64,000 nt of DNA from Halochromatium glycolicum (GCF_016584085.1 NZ_NRSJ01000028.1:1-64000), one strand, 5' to 3'; counted from the first letter of the stretch, positions 10,676-22,197 are shown. The notes: a model not told the origin generated them from the letters alone. A program made the numbers and translations.

Positions 10676-11896
10676 TCAGAAACTGCCGCTCAACCAGCCG
10701 CGCAGGCGCCCCCAAAGGCCCGCGCGTTGGTGCTCGGCAGCGCCTGAGAAGCGATGCTCTTTGGCGTAGATCAGTAACCCGACCCCGGCGGCATAGACGG
10801 GGTCAGCGATGGTGTCTTCCATCCCTGTGACGGACTGGGGAAGGCCGAGTCTTACTGGCATGTGGAAGACCTCCTCGGCCAGATCCACGATGCCCTCCAT
10901 CTTTGCGCTGCCGCCGGTCAGCACGACGCCGCCGGCGATCAGTTCTTCAAAGCCACTGCGGCGCAGCTCGCTCTGGAGTAGGCTCAGCAGCTCCTCATAA
11001 CGCGGCTCGATGACCTCTGCGAGGGTCTGACGGGAGAGCTGCCGCGGTGGTCGCTCGCCGATGCTGGGGACCTCGATGTTCTCTTGGGCGACCTGCGAAG
11101 GCAGCGCGCAGCCGTGCTGGATCTTGATCGCCTCGGCGTGCTGGGTCGGGGTGCGGAGTGCCACCGCGATGTCATTGGTGACCTGGTCGCCGGCGATCGG
11201 GATGACCGAGATGTGGCGGATCGCGCCGTCGGTGAACACCGCGAGGTCAGTGGTGCCGCCACCAATATCGATCATGCAGACCCCGAGCTCCTTCTCGTCG
11301 TCCTTGAGCACCGCGAGCGACGAGCTGAGCTGGCCGATCACGAGATTATCGACCTCGAGGCCGCAGCGGCGGATACACTTGACGACGTTCTGCGCCGCGC
11401 TGACTGCGCCGGTGACCATGTGCACGCGCGCCTCGAGTCGCACGCCGCTCATCCCGATCGCTTCGCGGATGCCGTCTTGATCGTCGATGATGAATTCCTG
11501 CGGCAGGATATGCAGGATCTTCTGATCAGCCGGGATCGCGACCGCGCGCGCTGCGTCGATCACGCGGTCGACGTCGCTCTGGTTGACCTCGTGGTCCTTG
11601 ATCGCGGTCACGCCGTCGCTGTTGCGGCTGCGGATATGGCTGCCGCCGATGCCGGCATGGACCGAATGGATCTCGCAGCCCGCCATCAGCTCGGCCTCTT
11701 CGACGGCGCGCTGGATCGATTGCACGGTCGATTCGATGTCGACGACCACGCCCTTCTTGAGGCCGTGTGTCGGGTGTGTGCCGACACCGATGACCTCGAT
11801 CGTGTCGTCGGGCCTGATCTCGCCGACCAGAGCGGCGACCTTGGAGGTGCCGATGTCGAGGCCGACGACCAGGTTCTTCTCATTGCGTCTTGCCAT
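10676..11896 (-). CDS. ftsA: cell division protein FtsA
   Basis: FtsA is the actin-like protein that tethers FtsZ filaments to the inner membrane. The 406-residue sequence begins with the phosphate-1 loop GLDIGTSKVAALVGE, has the SHV/1C subdomain region around residues 80-160, phosphate-2 motif DIGGGTTDLAVF and the GGSAKMEGI adenosine motif. It ends in an amphipathic helix (LWGRLRGWLSGSF) that inserts in the membrane. A GGAG ribosome-binding site lies nine bases before the ATG. Confidence 0.97.
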   Translation of the reverse strand: MARRNEKNLVVGLDIGTSKVAALVGEIRPDDTIEVIGVGTHPTHGLKKGVVVDIESTVQSIQRAVEEAELMAGCEIHSVHAGIGGSHIRSRNSDGVTAIKDHEVNQSDVDRVIDAARAVAIPADQKILHILPQEFIIDDQDGIREAIGMSGVRLEARVHMVTGAVSAAQNVVKCIRRCGLEVDNLVIGQLSSSLAVLKDDEKELGVCMIDIGGGTTDLAVFTDGAIRHISVIPIAGDQVTNDIAVALRTPTQHAEAIKIQHGCALPSQVAQENIEVPSIGERPPRQLSRQTLAEVIEPRYEELLSLLQSELRRSGFEELIAGGVVLTGGSAKMEGIVDLAEEVFHMPVRLGLPQSVTGMEDTIADPVYAAGVGLLIYAKEHRFSGAAEHQRAGLWGRLRGWLSGSF

Positions 11897-11919
11897 GCAG
11901 ATCCGCTCCGTTTGAATAG

Positions 11920-12705
11920 TCAGTTGGCCGCAACGCGTTTCGGACCGCCGCCAGTGGCGCCGCTTGGCAGCCAGCGGACCGCCAGCCCGTTGCTGTAGCG
12001 CAGATCGAGTCGGGTTGGGATGCCGATCGCCTCGATCTGCCCGTAGGCGGCGATCAAGCGCCCGAGTCGCTGCTCGACGTCGTCGGTGCCGAGCAGGACC
12101 TCGGTGCCGCCGAGCAGTTGGATCGACCAGTCGCCGCGTGCGTCGCGATGGACGCCGTCGACGATCAGCCCGAGCTCGAGCAGCCGCGGTCCCCAGTCGA
12201 GAAAACGGTTCACGACCTCCGGTGCCATTGCGTCGTTGTTGGCACCGAGACGGGCCAGGCCTGCGGGCAGACGGCCGTCCGTCGGCCTGAACACGATTCC
12301 ACTCTCGGTTACCAGGCCGGTCTCGCGCCAGCGCGCGATGGCGTTGTGCTCGCGCACGCTGATCTGGATACGATCGGGCCAGAACCGCCTTACTGTCGCC
12401 TCGGCGACCCAGGGAAGCGCTCGCACTTGGGTCCGTAAGCTACTCAGGTCCTGGGTCAGGATGCCGCCGGCGATCTCGTCGCTGACCGTCTGCTGAAGGG
12501 CCTCGCGTGACAGACCGTGCATCTCGCCCTCGATGCTGACGACCCTGATCGGCAGCAGCAGCGGTTCCCATTGCTTCAGGACCCAGCCTGCGCCGAGGAG
12601 GCCACCAATCAGCGTTAGCGCCAGCAATAGGCGGACGAGCAACGCCCCTCTACTCAGCGGTGGCCGCTCAGGCGATGCGGGCATGGTCGTGCTGTGCTCA
12701 GTCAT
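11920..12705 (-). CDS. ftsQ: cell division protein FtsQ
   Basis: FtsQ is a bitopic inner-membrane protein that links early and late divisome parts through FtsB and FtsL. Residues 1-20 are cytoplasmic and proline/serine-rich. One membrane helix (LLVRLLLALTLIGGLLGAGW) follows, then a periplasmic POTRA domain opening with the VVSIEGEMHGLSREALQ segment and the beta domain with WPDRIQISVREHNAIARW. At 261 residues it is of normal length. Its start overlaps the ddl stop by eight bases, so translation is probably coupled. Confidence 0.95.
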   Translation of the reverse strand: MTEHSTTMPASPERPPLSRGALLVRLLLALTLIGGLLGAGWVLKQWEPLLLPIRVVSIEGEMHGLSREALQQTVSDEIAGGILTQDLSSLRTQVRALPWVAEATVRRFWPDRIQISVREHNAIARWRETGLVTESGIVFRPTDGRLPAGLARLGANNDAMAPEVVNRFLDWGPRLLELGLIVDGVHRDARGDWSIQLLGGTEVLLGTDDVEQRLGRLIAAYGQIEAIGIPTRLDLRYSNGLAVRWLPSGATGGGPKRVAAN

Positions 12706-13663
12706 CGGCCGCGCTCTCCCGGAGACTGGTCTCGAGGATACGGAGGCAGAGCTGTTCGAAGTCGATACCGGCGGCGCTTGCAGCCATGGGTACGAGACTG
12801 TGGTCGGTCATGCCCGGGATGGTGTTGACCTCCAGCAGTTTGGGTGCTCCGGCTTCGTCGAGCATGAAGTCGACCCGTCCCCAGCCGCTTGCTCCAACAC
12901 TGCGAAACGCCTGCAGACAGAGGCGTTGATACTCGGCCTCGAGCGCCTGCGGTAGCCCGCAGGGGCATCGATAGGAGGTGCTATCGGCCTGGTACTTCGC
13001 CTCGAAGTCATAGAAGCTGCGAGGCGTTTCCAGCCGGATCAGCGGCAGCGCCTGCTCGCCGAGGATGGCGCAGGTGTACTCGGCGCCGCTCAGCCAGCGC
13101 TCGGCGATCACGACGGCATCGAGCTCGCTAGCCGCGGACCAGGCGCTGGCTAGCTCGTCCGGGCCATCGGCGCGCGCCATCCCGAGACTGGAGCCCTCAT
13201 GCGCAGGCTTGACCATCAGTGGGAAACCGAGTGCGGCGGCTCGCTTCAGGTCGGTCTCGCCGTGGATCAGTGCAAACTCGGCCGTCGGCAGGCCGGCGCC
13301 TCTCCAGACCAGCTTGGAGCGATACTTGTCCATGCCGATGGCCGAGCCGAGCACCCCCGAACCGGTGTAGGGCAGCCCAAGGCCTTCCAGGGCGCCCTGG
13401 ATCTGGCCGTCCTCGCCGCCGCGACCATGCAGGATGACGAAGGCGCGATCGAAGCGCGCCGGGTCAAGGGCCTCGAAACAGGCGCTGCCGGGCACCTCGG
13501 CCGGATCGACAGGAGTGACGTCGAGGCCGAGGCGCTCGAGCGCCGCGAGGACCGCATGGCCGCTCTTGAGCGAGATCGCCCGCTCGGCCGAGGTGCCGCC
13601 AAGGATCAGGGCAATGCGGCCATAGCGGGATGGATCGACTGCGAATGCGTCCGCAGATGTCAT
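12698..13663 (-). CDS. ddl: D-alanine--D-alanine ligase
   Basis: Ddl joins two D-alanines for the end of the peptidoglycan stem peptide. The 321-residue ATP-grasp enzyme has the HGRGGEDGQIQGALE segment, MDKYRSKLVW, the flexible EYTCAIL region and the C-terminal LEVNTIPGMTDHSL magnesium-binding motif. Four bases overlap the murB stop (ATGA), as in the other tightly coupled pairs of this cluster. It acts in the cytoplasm just before MurF. Confidence 0.97.
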   Translation of the reverse strand: MTSADAFAVDPSRYGRIALILGGTSAERAISLKSGHAVLAALERLGLDVTPVDPAEVPGSACFEALDPARFDRAFVILHGRGGEDGQIQGALEGLGLPYTGSGVLGSAIGMDKYRSKLVWRGAGLPTAEFALIHGETDLKRAAALGFPLMVKPAHEGSSLGMARADGPDELASAWSAASELDAVVIAERWLSGAEYTCAILGEQALPLIRLETPRSFYDFEAKYQADSTSYRCPCGLPQALEAEYQRLCLQAFRSVGASGWGRVDFMLDEAGAPKLLEVNTIPGMTDHSLVPMAASAAGIDFEQLCLRILETSLRESAADD

Positions 13664-14547
13664 TGGAATGCCCCCATCCGGCGGACTTCGGTTCGCAAAC
13701 GGATACCGCTGCGGCGCTCGACCTCCACCTGGACCAGATCAATCAGTCCAGCGATGTCCGTCGCGCTGGCATCGCCGAGATTGACGATGAAGTTGGCATG
13801 CTTGCTCGAGACCTCGGCGCCACCGAGCCGGCGACCCTTCAGTCCGGCCGCCTCGATCAACCGCGCGGCATGATCGCCGGGCGGGTTGCGGAAGACCGAG
13901 CCGCAGCTCGGCAGGCCCGTGGGCTGAGTTGCGGCGCGGCGGTCCAGCAGCGCGCGAATGCGTGCCTGTGCGGCGTCGGTGTCACCCGGGCTGAGCAGGA
14001 GGTCGGCGTCGATGAACCACTCGTTCGGCGGTCCCTCGACCTCGCGGTAACCAAACCGGAACTCGGAATGACCTCGCGTTCGAATCTGTCCTGCGCGATC
14101 GATCGTGCGCACCTGTTGCACGAGCGGCCAGGTCTCTCCGCCCCAAGCGCCGGCGTTCATCGCCAAGGCGCCGCCCATCGTCCCTGGAATGCCGGCCAAG
14201 AACTCGGCACCGACCAGCCCTTGACGGGCCGCGAAGCGGGCGACCTTGGCGCAGCTAGCGCCGGCGCCGATCCGCAGGCCGTTCGGGGGCCGGGCGGCGA
14301 TCGTGCTCAGACAGCCCTGGGTATGGATCACGGTCCCGCGCACACCGGCATCGCCAATCAGCAGGTTGCTGCCGAGGCCCAGCCAGAACAGCGGCTCACC
14401 GCGCTCAAGGCCCGCCAGGAAGGCGGCAAGGTCGGCCTCGTCAGCCGGACGATAGAGACGGTCGGCCGGACCGCCGACCCGCCAGCTCGTGTACCGGGCC
14501 AGCGGCTCGTTCAGACGCAGTTCACCGCGCAGGCTGGACGCCGTCAT
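13660..14547 (-). CDS. murB: UDP-N-acetylenolpyruvoylglucosamine reductase
   Basis: MurB reduces UDP-enolpyruvyl-GlcNAc to UDP-MurNAc with FAD and NADPH. At 295 residues it is of the short type. FAD-binding [11 protein letters not shown] and LGLGSNLLI, the [18 protein letters not shown] loop, and the [12 protein letters not shown] segment with the proton-donating Ser are visible. The C-terminal Glu falls in [13 protein letters not shown]. Start and stop overlap murC and ddl by four bases each. Confidence 0.96.
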   Translation of the reverse strand: MTASSLRGELRLNEPLARYTSWRVGGPADRLYRPADEADLAAFLAGLERGEPLFWLGLGSNLLIGDAGVRGTVIHTQGCLSTIAARPPNGLRIGAGASCAKVARFAARQGLVGAEFLAGIPGTMGGALAMNAGAWGGETWPLVQQVRTIDRAGQIRTRGHSEFRFGYREVEGPPNEWFIDADLLLSPGDTDAAQARIRALLDRRAATQPTGLPSCGSVFRNPPGDHAARLIEAAGLKGRRLGGAEVSSKHANFIVNLGDASATDIAGLIDLVQVEVERRSGIRLRTEVRRMGAFQ

Positions 14548-15977
14548 CGCCTCACCTCGCTGAGCAGCGCTGGCAGCTTGGCTGCGAACTGCCCGATGTC
14601 ACCGGCGCCGGAGATGAGCAATAGGTCCTCGGGCGCGAGCAACCCGCCGAGCAACGCGGGGATGTCGTGCAGCGCCTGCACGAACACCGGCTCAACCTGG
14701 CCGCGCGAGCGCACCGCGCGACTCAGACTGCGTCCATCGGCACCGGCGATGGGCTGCTCGCCGGCTGGATAGACCTCGCAGAGCACCAGCACGTCGACCT
14801 CGGAGAGGACCTGCACGAAGTCCTCGAACTGCTCCTGCGTCCGTGAATAGCGGTGGGGCTGGAATACCAGTACCAAGCGCCGATTCGGCCAGCCGCCGCG
14901 CGCGGCCTCGATGGTCGCCGCGAGCTCGCGCGGATGATGCCCGTAGTCGTCGATCAGCGTGATCGCGCAGCCGTCACCAAGGGTGCAATCGCGGACTACG
15001 AAACGTCGTCCGACGCCGGCAAAGGCAGCCAAGGCCTGCTGGATGGCGGTCTCCTCGACCCCGATCTCGAGCGCGACCGCGATCGCCGCGAGCGCATTGC
15101 GCACGTTGTGGATGCCGGGGAGATTGAGCTCGACTGGAAAGCTCAGCTCGGCCTCGGCGTGCTGGACCTCAAAGCGCATGCGCAGCCCGTCCTGCTGCAC
15201 GCCCAGGGCGCGGACATCGGCATCGGCATGGGTGCCGTAGGTCAGCACCGGACGCGAGATCGATGGGATCAGCCCGGCGACTTCAGGGTCGTCGATGCAG
15301 AGGACCGCCAAGCCGTAGAACGGCAGATGGTGGATGAAGGCCCTGAAGGTGCTGCGCAGGCGATCGAAATCGTTGTCATAGGTGCGCATGTGGTCGGCGT
15401 CGATATTGGTGACGACCGCCAACATCGGTTGCAGGTAGAGGAACGAGGCGTCGCTCTCGTCGGCCTCAGCGATCAGATACTTGCTGCTGCCCAGGCGGGC
15501 ATTGGCGCCAGCGCTATTGAGCAGGCCGCCGATCACGAAGGTCGGGTCCAGATTGGCCTCGGCCAGCACGCTGGCGATCAGGCTCGTCGTCGTGGTCTTG
15601 CCGTGGGTGCCGGCGACGGCGACGCCGAAATAGAAGCGCATCAGCTCCGCGAGCATCTCGGCCCGACGCACAATCGGCGTCCGCGCCGCACGCGCTGCTT
15701 CGATCTCGGGGTTGTGCTCGTCGATCGCGGTCGAGACCACGACGGCGTCAACGTCGCGGATCTGCTCGGCGCGATGGCCCAGATAGCACTGCACGCCGAG
15801 TCCCTTGAGGCGGCGCACGCCCTCGTTCTCGCGCAGATCCGAGCCCTGGACCTCATAGCCCAGGTTGGCCATCAGCTCCGCGATCCCGCTCATCCCGGCG
15901 CCGCCGACCCCGATGAAATGCAGTCGGCGCATGCGGCCCATCTGGGTGGCGCTATGGATCAGGTGCGCGGCATTCAT
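14544..15977 (-). CDS. murC: UDP-N-acetylmuramate--L-alanine ligase
   Basis: MurC adds L-alanine to UDP-MurNAc, the first Mur ligase step. The 477-residue protein has the N-terminal UDP-binding [16 protein letters not shown], the ATP loop [13 protein letters not shown], the [11 protein letters not shown] motif, the central [14 protein letters not shown] and the C-terminal [10 protein letters not shown] typical of MurC. The first ATG (15977) is 12 residues upstream of an internal Met that would also be acceptable. Overlaps of four bases with murG and murB show coupling. Confidence 0.97.
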   Translation of the reverse strand: MNAAHLIHSATQMGRMRRLHFIGVGGAGMSGIAELMANLGYEVQGSDLRENEGVRRLKGLGVQCYLGHRAEQIRDVDAVVVSTAIDEHNPEIEAARAARTPIVRRAEMLAELMRFYFGVAVAGTHGKTTTTSLIASVLAEANLDPTFVIGGLLNSAGANARLGSSKYLIAEADESDASFLYLQPMLAVVTNIDADHMRTYDNDFDRLRSTFRAFIHHLPFYGLAVLCIDDPEVAGLIPSISRPVLTYGTHADADVRALGVQQDGLRMRFEVQHAEAELSFPVELNLPGIHNVRNALAAIAVALEIGVEETAIQQALAAFAGVGRRFVVRDCTLGDGCAITLIDDYGHHPRELAATIEAARGGWPNRRLVLVFQPHRYSRTQEQFEDFVQVLSEVDVLVLCEVYPAGEQPIAGADGRSLSRAVRSRGQVEPVFVQALHDIPALLGGLLAPEDLLLISGAGDIGQFAAKLPALLSEVRR

Positions 15978-17050
15978 CGCGCCACCTCCAGGCAGGCATC
16001 GGCAATCTGTCCAGCGGCGTCCGGCATCGCCTTGGCGCGCGCGGCCTCGGCCATCTGCAGCCGCCGTTGCGGATCAGCGAGCAGCGGCTCCAGCAGCGCC
16101 TCGAGGCGCTCGGCGGTCATCTCGCGCTGCAACAGCACCTCTGCCGCACCGGCGTCACTGAGCCAGCGGGCGTTGCCGACCTGATGATCATCGACCGCAT
16201 GCGGGTAGGGGATGAAGATCGCTGGCAGTCCGACCGCCGCGAGCTCGGAGACCGTCAGCGCACCGCTGCGGCAGATGACCAGGTCGGCCCAGGCATAGGC
16301 GTCCGCCATGTCGGCGATGAACGCTGTCACCTCGGCCTCGATGCCGGCAGCGCGATAGGCCGCTTGTGCCACCTCGAGGGTGCGCTCGCCGGCTTGGTGG
16401 CGGACCTGCGGGCGGAGCGGCTCAGGGAGCAGCGCAATGGCCTTCGCGACGGTCTCATTCAATGCCAGCGCGCCCAGCGAGCCGCCGACCACGAGCAGGC
16501 GCGCTGGCGCGCGGCGGTTGGCAAAGCGCTCGGCAGGTGAGGGGAGCGCCGCGATCTCGGTCCGCACCGGGTTGCCTGTCGTGATGGCACGGCGCGCTGC
16601 CGGGAAGCTGTTCGGGAAGGCCTGGAAGACGCGGTCAGCGATCCGGGCGAGCCATTGGTTGGTCAGACCAGGGACACTGTTCTGCTCCTGGATCACCAGC
16701 GGACGCCGCTGCAGCCGCGCCATCAGGCCTCCGGGTCCAGAGACGAAGCCGCCCATGCCGAGCACCGCGGCCGGATTGCGCCGGCTGAGGATGCCTGCGG
16801 CCTCGCCAAGCGCTCCGGCGAGACGCAACGGGGCCATGATCAGGGTCCGCAGGCCTTTGCCCCGCAGACCGGCGACCGACAGCCACTCGATCGCGAAGCC
16901 ATGCTCTGGGACCAGGCGCGCCTCGATCCCGGCGCGGGTGCCGATCCAGACCACATCGGCCCCTCGCATGCGCAGGGCCTCGGCCACCGCGAGCGCCGGG
17001 AACACGTGACCGCCGGTGCCGCCGGCCATGATCGCTATGGTCGGCGCCAT
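15974..17050 (-). CDS. murG: UDP-GlcNAc--lipid I N-acetylglucosaminyltransferase MurG
   Basis: MurG turns lipid I into lipid II on the inner face of the cytoplasmic membrane. This GT-B glycosyltransferase has 358 residues. The N-terminal [18 protein letters not shown] loop, the [11 protein letters not shown] region, [13 protein letters not shown] opening the second domain, and [31 protein letters not shown] of the donor site are present. It overlaps ftsW by 16 bases. Confidence 0.97.
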   Translation of the reverse strand: MAPTIAIMAGGTGGHVFPALAVAEALRMRGADVVWIGTRAGIEARLVPEHGFAIEWLSVAGLRGKGLRTLIMAPLRLAGALGEAAGILSRRNPAAVLGMGGFVSGPGGLMARLQRRPLVIQEQNSVPGLTNQWLARIADRVFQAFPNSFPAARRAITTGNPVRTEIAALPSPAERFANRRAPARLLVVGGSLGALALNETVAKAIALLPEPLRPQVRHQAGERTLEVAQAAYRAAGIEAEVTAFIADMADAYAWADLVICRSGALTVSELAAVGLPAIFIPYPHAVDDHQVGNARWLSDAGAAEVLLQREMTAERLEALLEPLLADPQRRLQMAEAARAKAMPDAAGQIADACLEVAR

Positions 17051-18300
17051 CGCAGGCCTCCGGGCGGTAGCATGCTGCGGCCGACCCCAGCCTCGGGCAG
17101 CGGTTGCACCGCCTTGCGTCTCAGCTCGAAGTCGATCCGCAGCAGAACGGCCGCCGCAATGACGGACACGATCAGCGCATTGCTCCCGTAGCTGATGAAG
17201 GGCAGGGTCAAGCCCTTGGTGGGCAGGAGCCCGGTATTCACGCCGGCATTGATCAGCGCCTGCATCCCGAGCAGCAGTCCAATGCCGTGTGCGACATGGG
17301 CGGAGAACTGCTCGCCGAGCGCATGCGCCCTGCTCCCGATCGCAAAGGCGCGCCAGGTGATGAATGCGAATGCGGCGATCACCAGCAGGACCCCGACCAC
17401 CCCGAGCTCTTCGCCGATCACCGCGAGCAGGAAGTCGGTATGCGCTTCAGGCAGATAGAACTGCTTCTGGATGCCGTTGCCGAGACCGACCCCAAACCAT
17501 TCGCCACGCCCCATTGCGATCAGGGCATGGCTGAGCTGATAGTCGGTGTTGAAGGGGTCGTCGAACGGGTTGATGAACGAGGTCACCCGTTGGAGCCGAT
17601 AGGGCTCGATCCAGATCAGGAGCGCCAAGCCGCCTGCGATACCGATGAACAGCAACGCAAACGGCCACCAAGCGGCACCTCCGAGCCACAGCAGCCCCAT
17701 CACGGTCGCCAGCAGCACAGCGGTCGTGCCGAAGTCCGGCTGCACCATGATCAGGCTGGCGGCAAAGCCGATCAGCAGCATCGGCCTGACGAAGCCAAGC
17801 AGCGAGGTGCTGACCTCGAGCTGCCGCCTTACCAGGTAGCCCGAGACGTAGATGATCGCGAAGAACTTGATCAGCTCCGATGGCTGCAGGTTGAATGGGC
17901 CGAGCGGTATCCAGCGGGTGGCGCCATTCGCGGTGCGGCCGATGCCTGGAATCAGCACGAGCAGCAACAATGCGCAGCTGAGCAGCATCAGCCAGATACC
18001 GGAGCGCTCCCAGACCTGCACCGGGATGGCGAAGCAGATCAGGCCAAACAGCAGCGCCAGGCAGAGCGCAATGCCGTGTCGGAGCACGAAGAAGAACGGC
18101 TCGCTGTAATCGCGCGCCGCGATCGGCAGCGACGCGGATGCGACCATCACGAAGCCCAGTCCCAGCAGCGCGAGTACCGCGACCAATAACAGCCTGTCGA
18201 GCGATGCCTCGTCGAGATCGCGGCGGCGCTGGCGTCCGCGGGCTGCCGACGCATGGGTCCGAGCGAGGGCCGAACTGAGGGTGGCGCCCGGGCTGTTCAT
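17035..18300 (-). CDS. ftsW: septal peptidoglycan polymerase FtsW (SEDS family)
   Basis: FtsW is the glycosyltransferase that polymerises septal murein together with FtsI. The 421-residue protein has about ten hydrophobic segments after a basic 40-residue N-terminus. SEDS motifs include LQPSELIKFFAIIYVS, the YQLSHALIAMGRGEWFGVGLGN periplasmic loop with the catalytic Asp region before it, and GLLPTKGLTLPFISYGSNALI near the end. It lies between murD and murG, the conserved dcw place, with overlaps on both sides. Confidence 0.97.
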   Translation of the reverse strand: MNSPGATLSSALARTHASAARGRQRRRDLDEASLDRLLLVAVLALLGLGFVMVASASLPIAARDYSEPFFFVLRHGIALCLALLFGLICFAIPVQVWERSGIWLMLLSCALLLLVLIPGIGRTANGATRWIPLGPFNLQPSELIKFFAIIYVSGYLVRRQLEVSTSLLGFVRPMLLIGFAASLIMVQPDFGTTAVLLATVMGLLWLGGAAWWPFALLFIGIAGGLALLIWIEPYRLQRVTSFINPFDDPFNTDYQLSHALIAMGRGEWFGVGLGNGIQKQFYLPEAHTDFLLAVIGEELGVVGVLLVIAAFAFITWRAFAIGSRAHALGEQFSAHVAHGIGLLLGMQALINAGVNTGLLPTKGLTLPFISYGSNALIVSVIAAAVLLRIDFELRRKAVQPLPEAGVGRSMLPPGGLRWRRP

Positions 18301-19688
18301 GGCTCCAGCTCCTCGACCGCGGCGGCGAAGATGCGGCCACGCTGCTGAAAATCATCGAACATATCGAAGCTGGCGCAGGCGGGTGAGAGCAGGACTGCGT
18401 CGCCGGGCTGGGCGAGCTCGGCAGCGACCTGCACGGCCTGCTCCATGCTGCTGGCATGGTGCAGCGGCACTGTTTCGGCCAAGGCGCGCTCGAGGAGCGG
18501 CGCATCGCAGCCGATCAGCACCACAGCGCGGGCGCAGTCGCGCACGATTGGCGCCAGCGCCGAGAAGTCCGCCCCCTTGCCGTCACCGCCGGCGATCAGC
18601 ACCGCGCGGGCATTGCGAGTTGAACGCTCGTCCGACGCGACGATGCCGGCAAGCGCGGCCGTGGTCGCGCCGGGGTTGGTGCCCTTGGAGTCGTTGATCC
18701 AGCGCACGCCGCGGCGCTCGGCTACCAGTTCGCTGCGATGCGGAAGCCCGGTGAAGACACGCAACGCCTCGCAGGCCGACGCGGGGTCGACGCCCGCGGT
18801 TTCCGCCAGCGCGAGTGCGGCCAAGCCGTTGGCAAGGTTATGTCGACCCGGCATCCGGACCTCGGCGGCCGGCATCAATAGGCGCCCACCGCGCGCGATC
18901 CAGGCCTCACTGTCCTGCTCGACGAGGCCGTAGTCCTGATCTCTGGCCGGTGGCGATAGCGAGAAGCCGATCCTGTCAGCGATCCCATCGGCGAGGGCGG
19001 CCGCGACCGGGTCATCACGATTGATGACGGCGTGCTCGGCATGGGCGAAGATGCGCCTCTTGGCCGCTGCATAGGCGCCGAGGCTCGGATAGCGGTCGAG
19101 ATGGTCTGGCGAGAGGTTGAGCACCGTGGCCGCGCGCAGGTGCAGCGACGCGGTGGTCTCGAGCTGGAAGCTCGAGAGCTCGAGCACGAGCCAGTCTGCA
19201 TCAGCATCCAACAGGTCGAGCACGGGGAGACCGAGATTGCCGCCGACCGCTGCCTGGATGCCGGCCTGCCGCAGCATCTGGCCAACCAGGGTGGTGACGG
19301 TGCTCTTGCCGTTGGAGCCAGTGATCGCGATCGCGGGTCTGTTTGATGTGCGGGCGAACAGCTCGACGTCCCCGATGAGAGGGATGCCACGCTCAGCGGC
19401 GCGCTGCAATGCGGGCGTGCTGATCGGGACGCCCGGGCTGACCACGATCTCGTCGGCGGAGGTCAACAGGGTGTCGTCGAAGCCGCCGAGCATCACGGCC
19501 ACGTCCGGGAGCTCCTGCTGCAATCGCCCCAACGCCGGCGGCTGGTTCCGGGAATCCAAGACCGCGACCTCAGTCCCTTGCCGGTGCAGCCAGCGCGCGC
19601 ACGAAAGACCGGTGGCCCCGAGTCCGACGACGACCGTCTTGCGTTTGACGGCGCGGCTGCCGTCCGCTTCTGGTGCCGGGGTCATCAT
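18297..19688 (-). CDS. murD: UDP-N-acetylmuramoyl-L-alanine--D-glutamate ligase
   Basis: MurD adds D-glutamate to UDP-MurNAc-L-Ala. The 463-residue protein has a Rossmann-like N-terminal domain ([16 protein letters not shown]), the ATP loop [18 protein letters not shown], the LELSSFQLE motif, the ligase segment [14 protein letters not shown] and the C-terminal [19 protein letters not shown] that is diagnostic for MurD. It overlaps mraY and ftsW by four bases each. Confidence 0.97.
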   Translation of the reverse strand: MMTPAPEADGSRAVKRKTVVVGLGATGLSCARWLHRQGTEVAVLDSRNQPPALGRLQQELPDVAVMLGGFDDTLLTSADEIVVSPGVPISTPALQRAAERGIPLIGDVELFARTSNRPAIAITGSNGKSTVTTLVGQMLRQAGIQAAVGGNLGLPVLDLLDADADWLVLELSSFQLETTASLHLRAATVLNLSPDHLDRYPSLGAYAAAKRRIFAHAEHAVINRDDPVAAALADGIADRIGFSLSPPARDQDYGLVEQDSEAWIARGGRLLMPAAEVRMPGRHNLANGLAALALAETAGVDPASACEALRVFTGLPHRSELVAERRGVRWINDSKGTNPGATTAALAGIVASDERSTRNARAVLIAGGDGKGADFSALAPIVRDCARAVVLIGCDAPLLERALAETVPLHHASSMEQAVQVAAELAQPGDAVLLSPACASFDMFDDFQQRGRIFAAAVEELEP

Positions 19689-20767
19689 CGGATCTTAAGG
19701 CTCGCAAGACCCAACAGGACCAGCACCACGGTGATGATCCAGAAACGCACGATCACCCGCGGCTCTGGCCATCCCTTGAGCTCGTAGTGGTGATGCAGCG
19801 GCGCCATCCGGAAGATGCGCTTACCGGTCAGCTTGAACGAGGCGACCTGCAGCATCACCGACAGCGTCTCGAGCACGAAGAGACCGCCCATGATGAAGAG
19901 CACGATCTCTTGCTTGGCGACCACCGCGACCGCGCCGAGCGCGGCCCCAAGCGCGAGTGCGCCGACGTCGCCCATGAAGACCTGAGCGGGATAGGTGTTG
20001 AACCAGAGGAAGCCCAGTCCAGCCCCGGCCAAGGTGCCGCAGAAGATCACGACCTCTCCGACGTCCGGGACATACGGGATCTTGAGATAGGTCGCGATCT
20101 CGATGTTGCCGGCGGCATAGACCATGATGCCGAGTCCGCCGGCGACCATCACCGAGGGCAGCACGGCGAGGCCATCGAGCCCGTCGGTGAGGTTCACCGC
20201 ATTGCTGGAGCCGACGATCACCAGATAGGCAAACAGGACGAACCAAGGCCCGAGCTGGATGCTGACCTCCTTGAGATAGGGCACCAGCAGCGCCGTCTCG
20301 CCGGCCGTTGAAGCGCTCAAGTAGAGATAGAAGGCCGCTGCGAGTCCGGCCACGGTCTGCCAGAGATACTTCCACCGGGCCGCCAGGCCTTTCGGGTCGC
20401 GCAACACCAGCTTGCGGTAGTCGTCCAGGAGCCCGATTGCACCGAAGGCCATCGTGGTCAGCAGCACCACCCAAACGAAGCGGTTGTTCAGGTCCGCCCA
20501 GAGCAGCGTGCTCACCGCGATCGAGACCAGGATCAGGGTCCCGCCCATGGTCGGTGTGCCCGCCTTCGAGAAATGGCTCTCGGGACCATCGCTGCGAACG
20601 GTTTGCCCGACCTTGTAGGTGCTCAGCCAACGGATGAGTGGGCGGCCGATCAACAGCGAGATCGCCAAGGCGGTGAGCGCGCCGAGGATGGCCCGCAGCG
20701 TCAGGTAGCGGAAGACGGTGAAGCCGCTCTCGAATTGGCTCAGCCAGTCGGTCAGTAACAACAGCAT
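19685..20767 (-). CDS. mraY: phospho-N-acetylmuramoyl-pentapeptide transferase MraY
   Basis: MraY moves phospho-MurNAc-pentapeptide onto undecaprenyl phosphate, forming lipid I. The start at 20767 ([16 protein letters not shown]) matches the family N-terminus and lies two bases after the murF stop. A longer reading to 20803 would add 12 residues. About ten membrane helices are present, with the LLDDYRKL aspartate pair, [13 protein letters not shown], and the [12 protein letters not shown] loop that carries the family histidines. Confidence 0.97.
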   Translation of the reverse strand: MLLLLTDWLSQFESGFTVFRYLTLRAILGALTALAISLLIGRPLIRWLSTYKVGQTVRSDGPESHFSKAGTPTMGGTLILVSIAVSTLLWADLNNRFVWVVLLTTMAFGAIGLLDDYRKLVLRDPKGLAARWKYLWQTVAGLAAAFYLYLSASTAGETALLVPYLKEVSIQLGPWFVLFAYLVIVGSSNAVNLTDGLDGLAVLPSVMVAGGLGIMVYAAGNIEIATYLKIPYVPDVGEVVIFCGTLAGAGLGFLWFNTYPAQVFMGDVGALALGAALGAVAVVAKQEIVLFIMGGLFVLETLSVMLQVASFKLTGKRIFRMAPLHHHYELKGWPEPRVIVRFWIITVVLVLLGLASLKIR

Positions 20768-20769
20768 GC

Positions 20770-22197
20770 TCAGGCGCCCTCCATGCGCGAGGGATGCGTG
20801 CACAGCGCGTCGGCGACCCGGTCCATCGCCGAGGCGCGCGACCCTTTGACCAGCAGGAGGTCCTGCTCGCTGGTCTCGGCAAGCAGGGTCTCGATCAACG
20901 CATCCTGATTCGCGAAGTGGCGGCCCTGGTCGCCGAAGCCCTCGGCGGCGTGCCGACTCAACGGGCCGACTGCGTAGAGCGCATCGATGCCTTCAGCGCG
21001 GGCGTTGGCGCCCATCTCGCGGTGCACGGCCGCGCTGTCCGGGCCGAGCTCGCCGAAGTCGCCGAGCACCAGCAGATGGCGACCGCCGTCACCTGCCTCG
21101 ATTGCGGTCAGCACACTGACAGCGGCCAGGAGCGAGTCGGGGTTGGCGTTGTAGCTGTCGTCGATCAGTCGCGCGTTCGCGCTTGTGCGTCGCGGTTGCA
21201 GCCGGCGCGGAACCGGCACCAGCTGCTCGAGGCCGCTGCGGATCAGTACCGGGTCGATGCCGAGCGCGGTGGTGCCGGCGATCGCGGCGAGCGCGTTGCG
21301 CACATTGTGCGCTCCGGCCAATTGCAGGCCGATCTCGAGCGGGGCGCCGTCGATCGATGCAGTAAAGCGGGTGCGAAAGCCCTTCTCATCCCAGATCTGC
21401 GTGATGGCCTGCTCATCGGCCCGCACTTGGGCAGTTGGTCCGGTGCCGAAGGTGAGCAAGGGCCGCCCCTCGGCCAACTCCTCCCAGAGCGGGGTCCAGG
21501 GCACATCGGCCATGACCACGAAGGTGCCGTTCGCGGGCAGTCCGCGCGCGATCTCGCCCTTGGCGTGGGCAACCCCCTCGACACTGCCGAAGCCCTCGAG
21601 ATGCGCGCGGCCGGCGTTGGTGATCAGTGCCACATCGGGGCGGGCGATATCGGTGAGGTAGCCGATCTCGCCATGATGGTTGGCGCCCATCTCGAGGATC
21701 AGGTAACGCTCATCGCGCGCCGCGAGCAATGTCAGCGGCATGCCGATATCGTTGTTGAGATTGCCTTGGGTGGCTCGAGTCGGCCCAGCTTGCGCCAGGA
21801 TCGCCGCGGTCATCTCCTTGACGGTGGTCTTGCCGTTGCTGCCGGTGATTGCGATCAGCCGGGCATCGATCCGGTCACGCCAGGCTGCGGCGAGCTGGCC
21901 GAGCCCGAGGCGGGTGTCGTCGACGAGCAGCTGTGGAAGCCTGCCGTCGACGCGCCGCTCGACCATCGCCCCCACGGCTCCGTTGGCTGCTGCGTCGGCC
22001 AGGTAGTCATGGCCGTCGAAGCGCTCGCCGCGAAGGGCGATGAACAGCTGGCCACGACAGTCGCCCCGGCTGTCCGTGGTGACCCCTTCGAACGGCAGAT
22101 CATCGCCAAGGAGCTGCCCCCCGATCGCCTGTGCCGACTCGCCGATCGTCCACATCGCCGTTCTGGTGGTCTGTTCTTGATCCGTACTTTGGGTCAT
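20770..22197 (-). CDS. murF: UDP-N-acetylmuramoyl-tripeptide--D-alanyl-D-alanine ligase
   Basis: MurF adds D-Ala-D-Ala to the UDP-MurNAc-tripeptide. The ATP loop [13 protein letters not shown], the [15 protein letters not shown] motif that distinguishes MurF from MurE, and [13 protein letters not shown] are all present. The chosen ATG at 22197 overlaps the stop of the 39-codon ORF in the murE slot by four bases (ATGA). An upstream ATG (22233) and a downstream one (22155, closest to the usual MurF start MWTIGES) are alternatives. The normal upstream neighbour murE is missing. Confidence 0.95.
   Translation of the reverse strand: MTQSTDQEQTTRTAMWTIGESAQAIGGQLLGDDLPFEGVTTDSRGDCRGQLFIALRGERFDGHDYLADAAANGAVGAMVERRVDGRLPQLLVDDTRLGLGQLAAAWRDRIDARLIAITGSNGKTTVKEMTAAILAQAGPTRATQGNLNNDIGMPLTLLAARDERYLILEMGANHHGEIGYLTDIARPDVALITNAGRAHLEGFGSVEGVAHAKGEIARGLPANGTFVVMADVPWTPLWEELAEGRPLLTFGTGPTAQVRADEQAITQIWDEKGFRTRFTASIDGAPLEIGLQLAGAHNVRNALAAIAGTTALGIDPVLIRSGLEQLVPVPRRLQPRRTSANARLIDDSYNANPDSLLAAVSVLTAIEAGDGGRHLLVLGDFGELGPDSAAVHREMGANARAEGIDALYAVGPLSRHAAEGFGDQGRHFANQDALIETLLAETSEQDLLLVKGSRASAMDRVADALCTHPSRMEGA

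Noticed and set aside
14853-16184. 443-codon plus-strand ORF antisense to murC/murG
   Set aside because: Same GC-rich shadow effect; crosses two real genes.
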